Source: SPGG2 sp964194625
GTDB taxonomy: Bacteria; Pseudomonadota; Gammaproteobacteria; Acidiferrobacterales; SPGG2
Assembly: GCA_964194625.1 (NCBI GenBank)
Contig: CAXMNC010000151.1
Span: forward strand, 5,763-69,762
Length of the DNA stretch: 64,000 nucleotides
Reading direction: 5' to 3'
Shown here: piece by piece, positions 17,514-26,621 of the stretch
Position numbering within the stretch: the stretch's first letter is position 1
How the letters are laid out: the number at the start of each line of letters is the position of its first letter
Made by a program: the position numbers and the translations under genes
The notes under the pieces: generated by a model
What the model saw: the letters and a program-made list of their open reading frames with translations, nothing else
Told to the model about the DNA's origin: nothing
Databases searched by the model: none

Positions 17514-18301
17514 AGCCTTTTTGTGGGCTCGGGTTGCCGATGAGAAGTGCGCCGCAACAGCTTCCAACCGCTCATGGCCGGGCCGTGTAGGGCGTAAGTA
17601 AGAGCGCACATGAAAAGTACCTGCGGTGGATCCAGAAACACCAGAACAAAAATTAGTGGCACGATAAGTACCGCCATAAACGGTACTCGCCCTTTGAGGT
17701 CGAGTGCTTTTAAACTGTGGTAGCGAATATTGCTGACCATCAGAGCGCCGGCCAGCACCGTCATCAATAGGGCCAGAATGCTGATCTCTTTGCCGGGCAC
17801 GCCATAACTAAGCAGTACCCACACAAACCCCATTAGAAAGGCGGCAGCGGCCGGAATCGGCAACCCCTGGAAGTAACGCTTATCTGCCACTGCCAGTTGG
17901 GTGTTGAAGCGCGCCAACCGCAATGCCCCACACACCGCATAGATGAACGCAGCAAGCCAGCCAAGCGTACCGAGACCCGATAGCGCCCACTCGTATATCA
18001 CCAAGGCCGGAGCCAGACCGAAGGACACGACATCGGCGAGACTATCGTATTCGGCGCCAAAGTCACTTTGTGTACCAGTCCAACGAGCGACGCGGCCATC
18101 AAGGCCGTCCATGATCATGGCGATGTATATAGCGAGCGGCGCGAACTCGAAATTGCCGTTCATCGCTTGGACGATAGCGAAAAAACCAGCAAACAGCGCT
18201 GCCGTGGTAAACAGATTCGGCAGAATATAGATACCCTTGCGTTTCTCGGCGCGGGTCTTCTTAGAGCGCTTCCTTTGTAAGATCTTAGTTTTCATGGTCA
18301 A
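17510..18301 (-). CDS. pssA: CDP-diacylglycerol--serine O-phosphatidyltransferase
   Basis: Makes phosphatidylserine from CDP-diacylglycerol and serine at the inner membrane; Psd then decarboxylates it to phosphatidylethanolamine. The CDP-alcohol phosphotransferase motif D-G-x2-A-R-x8-G-x3-D-x3-D is intact (DGLDGRVARWTGTQSDFGAE followed by YDSLAD, about residues 65-88). Multiple membrane helices follow. The basic N-terminus (KTKILQRKRSKKTRAEKRK) and length of 263 match the membrane-bound type rather than the E. coli phospholipase D-like enzyme. It overlaps psd by ATGA. Confidence 0.94.
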   Translation of the reverse strand: MTMKTKILQRKRSKKTRAEKRKGIYILPNLFTTAALFAGFFAIVQAMNGNFEFAPLAIYIAMIMDGLDGRVARWTGTQSDFGAEYDSLADVVSFGLAPALVIYEWALSGLGTLGWLAAFIYAVCGALRLARFNTQLAVADKRYFQGLPIPAAAAFLMGFVWVLLSYGVPGKEISILALLMTVLAGALMVSNIRYHSLKALDLKGRVPFMAVLIVPLIFVLVFLDPPQVLFMCALTYALHGPAMSGWKLLRRTSHRQPEPTKRL

Positions 18302-18945
18302 TGCACCAAGAAACCGATGATATCGCTGCCTGCTTTGACTTTGTCACCCAAGGCGCTGTTCAGCTGCGTGCTGATGGGCACGTAAACGTCGACCCGAGAC
18401 CCAAATCGGATGAAGCCATAACGCTCACCTTGGGCAATACGCTCACCGGGTTGGACATCACAAAGTATACGCCGAGCCACCAATCCAGCAACCTGAACTA
18501 CGACGATATCGTCCTCTTCGTCGGTCTGAATCCAGATCGCGTTTCTCTCATTCTCGCTGGAGGCCTTATCCAGCGCGGCATTGAAAAATCGTCCTGGCGT
18601 ATGCCAGCGCTCCATCACTTTGCCTTCGGTGGGGCTACGGTTGGCATGGGCATCGAAGATGTTCATGAATACACTAATGCGCTTGGCCGGTCGCTTGAGG
18701 TAGGGATCTGTTACATCATCCACAGCAATTACCCGCCCATCAGCTGGACACACAATTCCCAGCGGCGCAGCTGGGACGGTACGGGGTGGATCACGAAAGA
18801 ATTGAACAACGAAGATGAATAACAGCCACAGCGGCAGCGCCCATACCCAGCCTATGAAATAGTGTACCGCTGCCGCTGCCGCACCGGAGATGGCGATGTG
18901 CGCCCAACCCTCACGCGCCAGAATCGGCTGCCTGCCCTTAGCCAT
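18298..18945 (-). CDS. psd: Phosphatidylserine decarboxylase (short form)
   Basis: Pyruvoyl-dependent enzyme converting phosphatidylserine to phosphatidylethanolamine. The 215-residue length is the compact Psd form. A hydrophobic N-terminal anchor (about residues 15-48) is followed by FFRDPPRTVP, CPADGRV and the self-cleavage region RFGSRVDVYVP, where the Gly-Ser bond (about residues 182-183) would be cut to form the pyruvoyl group. Translational coupling to pssA puts two successive steps of phosphatidylethanolamine synthesis together. Confidence 0.93.
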   Translation of the reverse strand: MAKGRQPILAREGWAHIAISGAAAAAVHYFIGWVWALPLWLLFIFVVQFFRDPPRTVPAAPLGIVCPADGRVIAVDDVTDPYLKRPAKRISVFMNIFDAHANRSPTEGKVMERWHTPGRFFNAALDKASSENERNAIWIQTDEEDDIVVVQVAGLVARRILCDVQPGERIAQGERYGFIRFGSRVDVYVPISTQLNSALGDKVKAGSDIIGFLVH

Positions 18946-18978
18946 ATGGACCCAAACGACTCAAAGGTATCGGATGGG

Positions 18979-19995
18979 TTAGTTCCTCTCCTTGTCGACC
19001 AGCTTGCCAGCCTTGATCCACGGCATCATATCGCGCAGCTGTGCGCCCACCACCTCTGATGCGTGCTGGCTGGCTTTGGTGCGTAACTCGGGAAAGCGCT
19101 TGCCACCGGTGGCGTTCTCGGCCATCCATTCGCGCGCAAACTCACCGGATTGAATCTCCTTGAGAATCTTCTTCATCTCCGCCTTCGTTTGCTCATTAAC
19201 GATACGCGGACCGCGCGTCAAATCACCATACTCGGCGGTGTTCGAGATCGAATAACGCATGTTCTGAATACCGCCTTCGTACATGAGGTCAACGATCAGT
19301 TTTAATTCGTGGAGACACTCAAAATACGCCATCTCCGGGGCATAACCGGCCTCGGTCAATGTTTCAAAGCCCGCCTGCGCCAGTGATGTCAGGCCCCCGC
19401 ACAGCACGGTCTGCTCGCCAAATAGGTCAGTCTCCGTCTCTTCGCGAAACGTCGTTTCGATAATGCCGGCACGGCCACCACCGATCGCAGACGCATATGA
19501 CAATGAAATGTCTCGGGCTTTACCTGAGGAGTCTTGTGCTATCGCAATGAGGCACGGTACGCCACCACCCTCGGTGTAGGTCGAGCGCAGCAGATGACCG
19601 GGGCCTTTGGGCGCCACCATGAACACATCCAGATCGGGTCGCGGCTCGATAAATCCGAAATGAATATTGAACCCGTGCGCGAACGCTATAGCAGAGTTTT
19701 GCTCCAGTGAGGGCTCTATACTTTCCTTATAGATCGCCGCCTGTTTCTCATCGGGCGCCAAAATCATGGTTATATCGGCCTCACCCACGGCATCGGCGAC
19801 CGGCTTTACCGCCAAACCCGCCCTCTGGGCCTTCGGCGCCGAGGCGGAGCCCTCATGCAAACCAACTACTACTTCAACGCCGCTCTCCTTGAGGTTGTTG
19901 GCATGGGCATGCCCCTGCGACCCATAGCCGATAATCGCTACTTTCTTGTTCTGAATAATGGAAAGATCAGCATCTTTATCGTAATAGGCCTTCAT
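18979..19995 (-). CDS. ilvC: Ketol-acid reductoisomerase
   Basis: Converts acetolactate and acetohydroxybutyrate to dihydroxy acids in valine and isoleucine synthesis, using NADPH and magnesium. It has 338 residues, the short class I length. The Rossmann glycine-rich loop IGYGSQGHAHANNLKESG lies near residues 22-39 and the C-terminal knotted domain contains FREETETDLFGEQTVLCGG and the PEMAYFECLHELKLIVDL metal-binding helix. It follows ilvH by 33 bases in the ilvB-ilvH-ilvC operon. Confidence 0.96.
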   Translation of the reverse strand: MKAYYDKDADLSIIQNKKVAIIGYGSQGHAHANNLKESGVEVVVGLHEGSASAPKAQRAGLAVKPVADAVGEADITMILAPDEKQAAIYKESIEPSLEQNSAIAFAHGFNIHFGFIEPRPDLDVFMVAPKGPGHLLRSTYTEGGGVPCLIAIAQDSSGKARDISLSYASAIGGGRAGIIETTFREETETDLFGEQTVLCGGLTSLAQAGFETLTEAGYAPEMAYFECLHELKLIVDLMYEGGIQNMRYSISNTAEYGDLTRGPRIVNEQTKAEMKKILKEIQSGEFAREWMAENATGGKRFPELRTKASQHASEVVGAQLRDMMPWIKAGKLVDKERN

Positions 19996-20028
19996 GACAC
20001 CACCCTCAAACGCATAGCTAGGCGTGCA

Positions 20029-20520
20029 TCATACGCGCAGAGCCTTCTCTCCGCGAGCGATCCCCGAGACCCCGGAGCGCGCCACCTCGATAATCCCCAC
20101 CCCACGAATGGCCTCTAAAAAGGCGTCCAGCTTTTCGCCAGTACCGGTAACCTCGATGGCATACGTGGTGTCGGTGACGTCGATTACACGACCACGGAAA
20201 ATATCCACCAACCGCGCAACCTCCTCGCGTGAGTCGCCAACCGCTCTCACCTTGATCAGCATCATTTCACGCTCTATATGCCGGCCCTCGGTGAGGTCAC
20301 TAAGCTTGACCACTTCCACGAGTTTATGTAGCTGCTTGGTGATTTGTTCAATGATATCGTCAGATCCGCGCGTGACCAGCGTCATACGCGACAGCGTGTC
20401 ATCTTCAGTGGGCGCCACCGTCAGGGAATCGATATTGAAACCACGGGCGGAAAACATATTCGCCACCCGCGACAACGCGCCCGACTCGTTCTCCAGCAGT
20501 ATCGAGATAATATGCCGCAT
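20029..20520 (-). CDS. ilvH: Acetolactate synthase regulatory subunit
   Basis: Small subunit that activates the catalytic subunit and confers valine feedback inhibition. The 163-residue protein has an N-terminal ACT domain (HIISILLENESGALSRVANM, then FSARGFNIDSLTV) and a C-terminal domain ending in GVSGIARGEKALRV. The length matches IlvH (163 in E. coli) rather than the short IlvN or IlvM. It starts 6 bases after the large-subunit stop. Confidence 0.95.
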   Translation of the reverse strand: MRHIISILLENESGALSRVANMFSARGFNIDSLTVAPTEDDTLSRMTLVTRGSDDIIEQITKQLHKLVEVVKLSDLTEGRHIEREMMLIKVRAVGDSREEVARLVDIFRGRVIDVTDTTYAIEVTGTGEKLDAFLEAIRGVGIIEVARSGVSGIARGEKALRV

Positions 20521-20526
20521 GCTGCC

Positions 20527-22281
20527 CTACGCCAGTTCGCGTTCTTGCGGGGTCTCTCCCGGTGATGGCGCTAGGTGCATCTCGTGGTGGCCGCTACCGG
20601 CCGCAATCATCGGGTAGACGTTTTCTGTCTGATCAGTAATGAAGTCCATAAACACCAGCTTGTCCTTCATACCAATGCTTTCTCGCAAAGCCCCTTCTAC
20701 GTCACCCGGCTTTTCGATCGTCATCCCCACATGACCATAGGCTTCTGCCAGTTTCTTGAAGTCTGGCAGCGCATCCATGTAGGTGTGGGAGTACCGGCGA
20801 TCATAGAAGAATTCCTGCCATTGCCTGACCATACCCATGTAACGATTGTTTAGGTTAATGATCTTAAGCGGCAGATCGTATTGCTTACAGGTAGAAAGCT
20901 CCTGGATACACATGAGAATACTGGCTTCGCCGGTCACGCAGACAACGGTGGAATCCGGATAGGCGAACTGGACGCCCATCGCCGCCGGCATACCGAATCC
21001 CATGGTTCCCAAACCCCCAGAGTTAATCCAACGACGGGGCTTATCGAATTTGTAGAACTGTGCGGCCCACATTTGATGCTGACCCACGTCGGAGGTCACA
21101 AAGGCATCGCCATCCGTGATTTCATAGAGCGTTTGCAGCACATGCTGCGGCTTGATGACCTTGCTTTTGCGGTTATAGGCCAGGCAATCGACCGCCTGCC
21201 AGGCCTGGATCTGTTTCCACCAGGTCTTGATGGCATCTTTGTCGGGCGTGCGATCGGATGCCTTGATCGCCGCTGTAAACTCGATCATCACCTTGCCGGC
21301 ATCGCCGACGATAGGCAGATGTGTCGGCACATTCTTGGAGATCTGCGATGGGTCGATATCTACGTGGACAATGCGTGCGTGCGGGCAGAACTTGTTCAGA
21401 TCACCGGTAATGCGATCATCGAAGCGGGCGCCGATGGCAATCAACACATCACACTCGTGCATGGCCATATTTGCTTCATAGGTGCCATGCATACCCAGCA
21501 TGCCAACAAATAATGGATCGGTACCGGGATATGCGCCCAGCCCCATCAATGTGTTCGTGCACGGATAGCCCAGGGTTCGTACAAACTCCCGTAAGGGCTC
21601 AGAGGCATCGCATGAGATGACCCCACCACCGGTATAGATCATGGGACGTTTGGCAGAGAGTATGAGCTCCGCCGCCTTCTTGATTTGTCTGGCGTGGCCG
21701 CGAGTGACGGGGTTATACGACCGCATGTTGACCGTCTTCGGGTAGACATAGGTCGTCTTGTTGGCAGTCACATCCTTGGGAATATCAATATGCACCGGAC
21801 CGGGGCGCCCGGTGGTCGCAATATAAAAGGCCTTCTTAATCGTCATGGCCAAGTCTTTCACGTCGCGAACGAGAAAATTGTGCTTGACACATGGGCGGGT
21901 AATACCGACGGCATCGACCTCCTGGAAGGCATCGTTACCAATAAGGTGGCTCGGCACCTGACCGCTGATAACCACCATAGGGATAGAGTCCATATGGGCG
22001 GTGGCGATGCCGGTGATCGTATTGGTAATACCTGGTCCAGACGTTACGAGCACTACGCCTGGTTTGCCAGTGGCGCGAGCGTAGCCATCGGCAGCATGCG
22101 CCGCGCCTTGCTCATGGCGTACTAGGATATGTTTGACCTTGTCCTGTTTGAAAACAGCGTCATAAATGTGCAGCGCCGCACCACCCGGATAGCCGAAGAT
22201 GTACTCAACCCCTTCATCCTGCAGACAGCGACAGATAATGTCCGCCCCCGTCAATTCCACATTCACCTGCGACAATTCCAC
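20527..22281 (-). CDS. ilvB: Acetolactate synthase large subunit
   Basis: Thiamine diphosphate and FAD enzyme for the first common step of branched-chain synthesis. EYIFGYPGGAALHIYDAVF is the N-terminal signature, VTSGPGITNTITGIATAHMD contains the family loop, and GEASILMCIQELSTCKQYDL is the thiamine-binding GDxx-type motif (here GEAS). The start is taken as GTG 22281, 5 bases after a perfect GGAGG (22291-22287), giving 584 residues; a TTG at 22299 would place that site inside the coding region. It could equally be called ilvI. Confidence 0.94.
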   Translation of the reverse strand: MELSQVNVELTGADIICRCLQDEGVEYIFGYPGGAALHIYDAVFKQDKVKHILVRHEQGAAHAADGYARATGKPGVVLVTSGPGITNTITGIATAHMDSIPMVVISGQVPSHLIGNDAFQEVDAVGITRPCVKHNFLVRDVKDLAMTIKKAFYIATTGRPGPVHIDIPKDVTANKTTYVYPKTVNMRSYNPVTRGHARQIKKAAELILSAKRPMIYTGGGVISCDASEPLREFVRTLGYPCTNTLMGLGAYPGTDPLFVGMLGMHGTYEANMAMHECDVLIAIGARFDDRITGDLNKFCPHARIVHVDIDPSQISKNVPTHLPIVGDAGKVMIEFTAAIKASDRTPDKDAIKTWWKQIQAWQAVDCLAYNRKSKVIKPQHVLQTLYEITDGDAFVTSDVGQHQMWAAQFYKFDKPRRWINSGGLGTMGFGMPAAMGVQFAYPDSTVVCVTGEASILMCIQELSTCKQYDLPLKIINLNNRYMGMVRQWQEFFYDRRYSHTYMDALPDFKKLAEAYGHVGMTIEKPGDVEGALRESIGMKDKLVFMDFITDQTENVYPMIAAGSGHHEMHLAPSPGETPQERELA

Positions 22282-22291
22282 GACCGCCTCC

Positions 22292-22319
22292 AAAAACAAA
22301 AAACGCCCAAACCGCGGGC
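22292..22319 (-). terminator. Terminator-like hairpin with T-run in the ilvB leader
   Basis: On the minus strand GCCC (22319-22316) pairs with GGGC (22308-22305) and is followed by G, six T, G and five T, ending at the ilvB ribosome binding site. The stem is only four base pairs, so termination would be weak. It lies between a likely promoter and the start codon, where it could act as an attenuator. No leader peptide fits upstream. Confidence 0.4.
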
Positions 22320-22346
22320 ATCGCTCGACAATGGTTCAGTTACGAC

Positions 22347-22374
22347 AAATTACCACAGTAGGATCGCGGGTCAA
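22347..22374 (-). promoter_or_regulatory. Sigma70-type promoter for ilvB
   Basis: TTGACC (22374-22369) and TAATTT (22352-22347) are spaced by 16 bases, 66 bases upstream of the ilvB GTG. The match to consensus is reasonable but not confirmed. Confidence 0.5.
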
Positions 22375-22443
22375 TAGTAAATGTCGGAAAAATCGAGGGA
22401 TTTTCGCACCCCCGCCGACCTCATTCGCCACTTTGGTCGCGAC

Positions 22444-23901
22444 CTATTCTCGACGCCAGGTGGTCGTACCATCGGGGTCATCTTCGAGGATGACCCCCTG
22501 GTCTTTGAGCTGATCGCGGATACGATCAGCCTCCGCCCAATCTTTCTGCCGCCGCGCATCCTGGCGCTGCTCGATCAGCGCCTCGATTGTGGTGCGTCCG
22601 TATACAACCTCGCCGCTTGCGCTCAACTTAGACCGCGCTGGCAAACTCACCGCGGCTTCGTGGACTTGTCCTTGCAGAAATTCGGTCGGATCTCTTTGTA
22701 GCAGGCCCAAGATACCGCCTAGCTCAACCAGCTCGCGGGCCAGAATTCCCGCCTGGGCCGTATCTTGGGCGGCGACCGCCTTGTTGATGTCGCCAGCCAG
22801 ACGGTGCAGAACGCTGAAGGCGCTAGAGGTACCGAAGTCATCGTCCATGGCCTTATGGAACTCCTCGCGGTAGACGCCAGTGGGCTCGGCTTGTGCCTTC
22901 CGCGTGGACCCCTTTTGAAGCGCAATATAAAGCCCTTCGAGACTGGCCTTGGCACTATCGAGCAAGTCATCAGAAAAATTCAGTGGGCGGCGATAGTGAC
23001 TGGACAACAAGAGATAGCGCACGACTTCCGCCATCTTCTCGGGGTCATCCCCCTTTTTCAGTATTTCACGGATCGTAAAGAAATTGCCTAGTGATTTAGA
23101 CATCTTCTCGTCATCGATCCGTACAAAACCGTTGTGTATCCAAAGCCTCACAAACTCCTTGCCGGTCGCGGCCTCGCTCTGAGCGATTTCGCTGTCGTGG
23201 TGCGGAAACTTTAGGTCCATGCCGCCACCATGTATGTCGAAGGGCTTACCGAGATTCTGGCTAGACATCGCCGAGCACTCGATGTGCCAGCCGGGTCGAC
23301 CGGGGCCCCAGGGCGAATCCCAACTCGGTTCGCCCGGTTTGGCTGTCTTCCACAGGACAAAGTCCAACGGATCATCCTTGGCCTCATCGATCTCCACCCG
23401 CGCACCGGCGCGTAGCTTGTCGAGTTGCTGGCCTGAGAGCGCCCCATACTTCTCGAAACGACTGACATCATAATAGACATCACCGTTGCTGCCCTGGTAG
23501 GCAAATCCCTTCTCCATTAGTGCCGTGATCATCGCCTGCATCTGCGGCACATACTCGGTCGCCCGCGGCTCGATATCCGGACGCAGTACACCCAACGCAT
23601 CAAAGTCCTCGTGCATGGCCTTGATAAAACGCTCGGTCACGGCTTCGAAGCTCTCTCCGTTCTCCTTGGCACGTTTGATGATCTTGTCATCGATATCGGT
23701 GATGTTTCGTACATAGGTAACACGATAGCCGCGCGCTCGCAGGTATCGCACCACCATATCGAACACCACCATCATTCGGGCGTGACCCAGATGGCAATAA
23801 TCATAAACCGTCATGCCGCACACATACATGCGCACATGGTTTTCGTCGATCGGTGAAAACGGTTGCTTGCGTTTCGTCAGGCTGTTGTGGATCTGTAGCA
23901 T
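22444..23901 (-). CDS. cysS: Cysteinyl-tRNA synthetase
   Basis: Zinc-dependent class I synthetase charging tRNA-Cys. RMYVCGMTVYDYCHLGHARM contains the first zinc cysteine and the HLGH version of HIGH. WHIECSAMSSQNLG, HHDSEIAQSEAATG and DDEKMSKSLGNFFTI complete the zinc and KMSKS motifs. I start at ATG 23901 (MLQIHNSLTKRKQPF), the conserved family start; a frame 39 codons longer has unconserved sequence. The product is 485 residues. It is divergent from ppiB. Confidence 0.95.
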   Translation of the reverse strand: MLQIHNSLTKRKQPFSPIDENHVRMYVCGMTVYDYCHLGHARMMVVFDMVVRYLRARGYRVTYVRNITDIDDKIIKRAKENGESFEAVTERFIKAMHEDFDALGVLRPDIEPRATEYVPQMQAMITALMEKGFAYQGSNGDVYYDVSRFEKYGALSGQQLDKLRAGARVEIDEAKDDPLDFVLWKTAKPGEPSWDSPWGPGRPGWHIECSAMSSQNLGKPFDIHGGGMDLKFPHHDSEIAQSEAATGKEFVRLWIHNGFVRIDDEKMSKSLGNFFTIREILKKGDDPEKMAEVVRYLLLSSHYRRPLNFSDDLLDSAKASLEGLYIALQKGSTRKAQAEPTGVYREEFHKAMDDDFGTSSAFSVLHRLAGDINKAVAAQDTAQAGILARELVELGGILGLLQRDPTEFLQGQVHEAAVSLPARSKLSASGEVVYGRTTIEALIEQRQDARRQKDWAEADRIRDQLKDQGVILEDDPDGTTTWRRE

Positions 23902-24106
23902 GAAATTAGCTGCACGGTGCCGCCTGAGCCTACTCGCGGCATGGTGTGAGTGGTGCATCTGGTCAAGATAGCCTAATATCAGCCGGCGATGGTAACGGAA
24001 ACCTGTCTGGAACACCAAAGCAAGGTGGGTGTTGCACCATTAGCCCAACTCAGGCGACAATTTTGCCTGAAACCTTGGACTACGACGTCGATGGAGGCTC
24101 AACCTG

Positions 24107-24607
24107 GTGACCGCGGTTAATGTAAAGACCACTTTCGGTATACTCGTACTTGAACTTTTTCCCGACAAGGCGCCGAAAAGCGTCGAGAACTTCCTGACCT
24201 ACGCGCGCGCGGGCTTCTATGACGGCACGTTGATCCACCGCGTCGTCTCTGATTTTGTGATCCAGGGAGGCGGATTTGGTCCAAGCATGACCCAAAAACC
24301 CACCTACGAACCGATTCGCAATGAAGCCAAGAACGGTCTTCGCAATACGCGTGGCACGGTTGCGCTGGCCCGTACATCCGACCCACATTCGGCAACCAGT
24401 CAGTTCTTTATAAATCTTGCCGATAACGATTTCTTGAATTACACCTCGTCGACACCGGATGGCTGGGGATACTGTGTATTCGGGCAAGTGAATGATGGTA
24501 TGCATGTCGTCGAGGACATAAATGGGATACCCACGGGCTCGCGATATGGATTCAAAGACGTGCCCCTTACCGAGATTCTTATTGAAAAAGCGGAAGTAGT
24601 AAAATAA
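24107..24607 (+). CDS. ppiB: Peptidyl-prolyl cis-trans isomerase, cyclophilin type
   Basis: Cytoplasmic cyclophilin catalysing proline isomerisation. The 166-residue protein lacks a signal peptide. The active-site regions are present: FYDGTLIHRVVSDFVIQGGG (catalytic Arg in the HRV motif), DPHSATSQFFINLADNDFL and the W-containing GWGYCVFGQV. It starts at GTG 24107, supported by GGAGG nine bases upstream (24093-24097). lpxH follows after 36 bases, so the two probably share a transcript divergent from cysS, as in many proteobacteria. Confidence 0.94.
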   Translation: MTAVNVKTTFGILVLELFPDKAPKSVENFLTYARAGFYDGTLIHRVVSDFVIQGGGFGPSMTQKPTYEPIRNEAKNGLRNTRGTVALARTSDPHSATSQFFINLADNDFLNYTSSTPDGWGYCVFGQVNDGMHVVEDINGIPTGSRYGFKDVPLTEILIEKAEVVK

Positions 24608-24643
24608 AGGGAACCAAATCACAAGAGCCGCGCTTGTCAGTCG

Positions 24644-25381
24644 ATGACTACTCTATTCATATCCGACCTGCACCTTTGTGCCGAACGCCCTGCCATTACC
24701 GATTTGTTCCTTGAATTCATTCACGAACACGCAGCTCGAGCAGACGCGCTTTACATCCTGGGCGACTGGTTTGAATATTGGATCGGAGATGAGGCAGTAA
24801 CGCACGACGAATATCGTTCTATCGTAACTACCATACAGAAAATCACCGATAGCGGGACTCCCGTGTTCGTTATCCGAGGCAACCGCGATTTCCTGATGGG
24901 AAACGGATTCGAAGAATATACCGGATGTCGATTGCTACCAGACCCGAGTGTCATTGATCTATACGGCAAACGCGTGCTAGTAATGCATGGCGACAGTTTG
25001 TGCACTGACGATCACGAGTACCAGACTTTCCGTCAACGCGTGCGTAGCGAGGATTGGAAACGGGACTATCTTGCTAAGACTGTAGAGGAACGGCATACCA
25101 TAGTCCGAGAATTACGCGAACGCAGTAAGGTTGCGAAGGCGAGGAAGAAACCAGAAATCATGGATGTCAACGGGCACGCGGTTGACGAAATCATGCGAAC
25201 TCATCAGGTGTACGACCTAATCCACGGTCACACGCACCGCCCCGGAGAGCATGTATTCGATCTGGATGGAAAACGTGCGCGCCGAATGGTGTTAGGCGAC
25301 TGGTACGAAAATGGGAGTGTACTTAGGTGCGATGCTGACGGCTGGGTACTCGAAACACTACCTCTCCACGCACCAGCATAA
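24644..25381 (+). CDS. lpxH: UDP-2,3-diacylglucosamine diphosphatase LpxH
   Basis: Fourth step of lipid A synthesis: hydrolyses UDP-2,3-diacylglucosamine to lipid X at the membrane surface. The 245-residue calcineurin-like phosphoesterase has every metal motif: SDLHL, GDWFEYWIGD, GNRDFLMG, MHGDSLCTDD and HGHTHRPG. It is downstream of ppiB and functionally connected to lptFG earlier in the window, both serving lipopolysaccharide assembly. Confidence 0.95.
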   Translation: MTTLFISDLHLCAERPAITDLFLEFIHEHAARADALYILGDWFEYWIGDEAVTHDEYRSIVTTIQKITDSGTPVFVIRGNRDFLMGNGFEEYTGCRLLPDPSVIDLYGKRVLVMHGDSLCTDDHEYQTFRQRVRSEDWKRDYLAKTVEERHTIVRELRERSKVAKARKKPEIMDVNGHAVDEIMRTHQVYDLIHGHTHRPGEHVFDLDGKRARRMVLGDWYENGSVLRCDADGWVLETLPLHAPA

Positions 25382-25385
25382 TCAA

Positions 25386-26621
25386 TTAAACCTTCAGCCC
25401 CATCATGATGTCCATGACATTCGTGCCCGTGGGGCCGGTGCGCACTAAATCGCCACTTGCTTGTAAGAAACTCCCCGCGTCGGCACGTTGCAATGCTGTC
25501 ATGGCATCTAAGGTATTCGATTTGCCGCGCACCACCGTCGCTCCATCGACCAACGCGCCGGCGTCATCGCCGGGCCCGTCGGTCCCGTCTGTGCCGGCCG
25601 CCAGAAAAAAGATGTCATCATGACCAGCGAGCTCGATTGCGGCCGCCAGCGCGAGGCTCTGATTACGGCCGCCGCGTCCCGGATCTCGTGGAAGTACAAC
25701 TTGCGTCTCACCGCCCCAAACGTGTAACACGCCTGACTCTCCGTTGCACAGCGTTCTCGCCAATCGCGTGCCGGCCGCACACACGTCACCACTGACAAAC
25801 TCAGGCTCGACGACGGGGCGATAGCCGTATGACGTCACAGCCTCGGCCGCTGCATGTTTGGCATCATCCAAAGTGGCAACGATGACAGTCTCAATGGCTT
25901 CGAATGCCGGGTCGTTCACGCCCGGGGCCGGCGGTACTTTGTCGATAAGCTCGCGAACAAAGTCCGGTGCGTTCGCTACGAACTTCGACGGCGTGTTCAA
26001 TCTACTGTCGGCAACCAGTGGTCCTGAACCAACGACTCGAGGATCATTGTCGGGTGCATCGGAAATCGTTAGACACAGCACCAACCGGGGTGCTAACAGC
26101 GACGCTAATCGACCGCCCTTTATTAGCGACACGCGCTTGCGCACGTCGTTGCAAGCGTGAATGTCGAACCCCGCCCCCAAGAGCCAATGATTCAGGGCTT
26201 GAAGTTGCTCCAGGACGACGCCGTCGGGCAGCTGTTCGACCAATGCCGAGGTGCCACCAGACAACAAGACCAGCGCTCGACCGTCGACAGGTATACGCGA
26301 TATAAACCGCAACAGCTCATCCCCGGCCGACAGACTTGTAGCGTCTGGCAAAGGGTGTCCCGCCGTCAAACACGGCCAGGGCAAGGTCTCCTCATGGCCG
26401 TGTTTGGTAATGACCAACCCGCTATGAATTCGATCTCCCAAGACGTCTATTGCACCGCGCGACATCGCGACCGCCGCCTTGCCCATAGCAATCAAGTAAA
26501 TCGGTGTCGTCTGCGGGTGAGCCTGCAAGTAGCATTGTACACAGCCGCGACCATTGACCCGCGTCAGTGCCGCTTGCAGAATCGCCAGCAGGTTACGTCG
26601 GTGGATGTCAGCGGATGGCAT
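25386..26621 (-). CDS. Glycerate 2-kinase (GckA/MOFRL family)
   Basis: Predicted to phosphorylate D-glycerate to 2-phosphoglycerate; relatives are often mislabelled hydroxypyruvate reductase (TtuD). The 411-residue protein has the N-terminal glycerate kinase domain (MGKAAVAMSRGA, LVLLSGGTSALVEQLPDGV, NDVRKRVSLIKGGRLA) and the C-terminal MOFRL domain (GGRNQSLALAAAIELAG, then FLAAGTDGTDGPGDDAGALV). It overlaps metZ by 14 bases. The substrate is inferred from the family. Confidence 0.87.
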   Translation of the reverse strand: MPSADIHRRNLLAILQAALTRVNGRGCVQCYLQAHPQTTPIYLIAMGKAAVAMSRGAIDVLGDRIHSGLVITKHGHEETLPWPCLTAGHPLPDATSLSAGDELLRFISRIPVDGRALVLLSGGTSALVEQLPDGVVLEQLQALNHWLLGAGFDIHACNDVRKRVSLIKGGRLASLLAPRLVLCLTISDAPDNDPRVVGSGPLVADSRLNTPSKFVANAPDFVRELIDKVPPAPGVNDPAFEAIETVIVATLDDAKHAAAEAVTSYGYRPVVEPEFVSGDVCAAGTRLARTLCNGESGVLHVWGGETQVVLPRDPGRGGRNQSLALAAAIELAGHDDIFFLAAGTDGTDGPGDDAGALVDGATVVRGKSNTLDAMTALQRADAGSFLQASGDLVRTGPTGTNVMDIMMGLKV

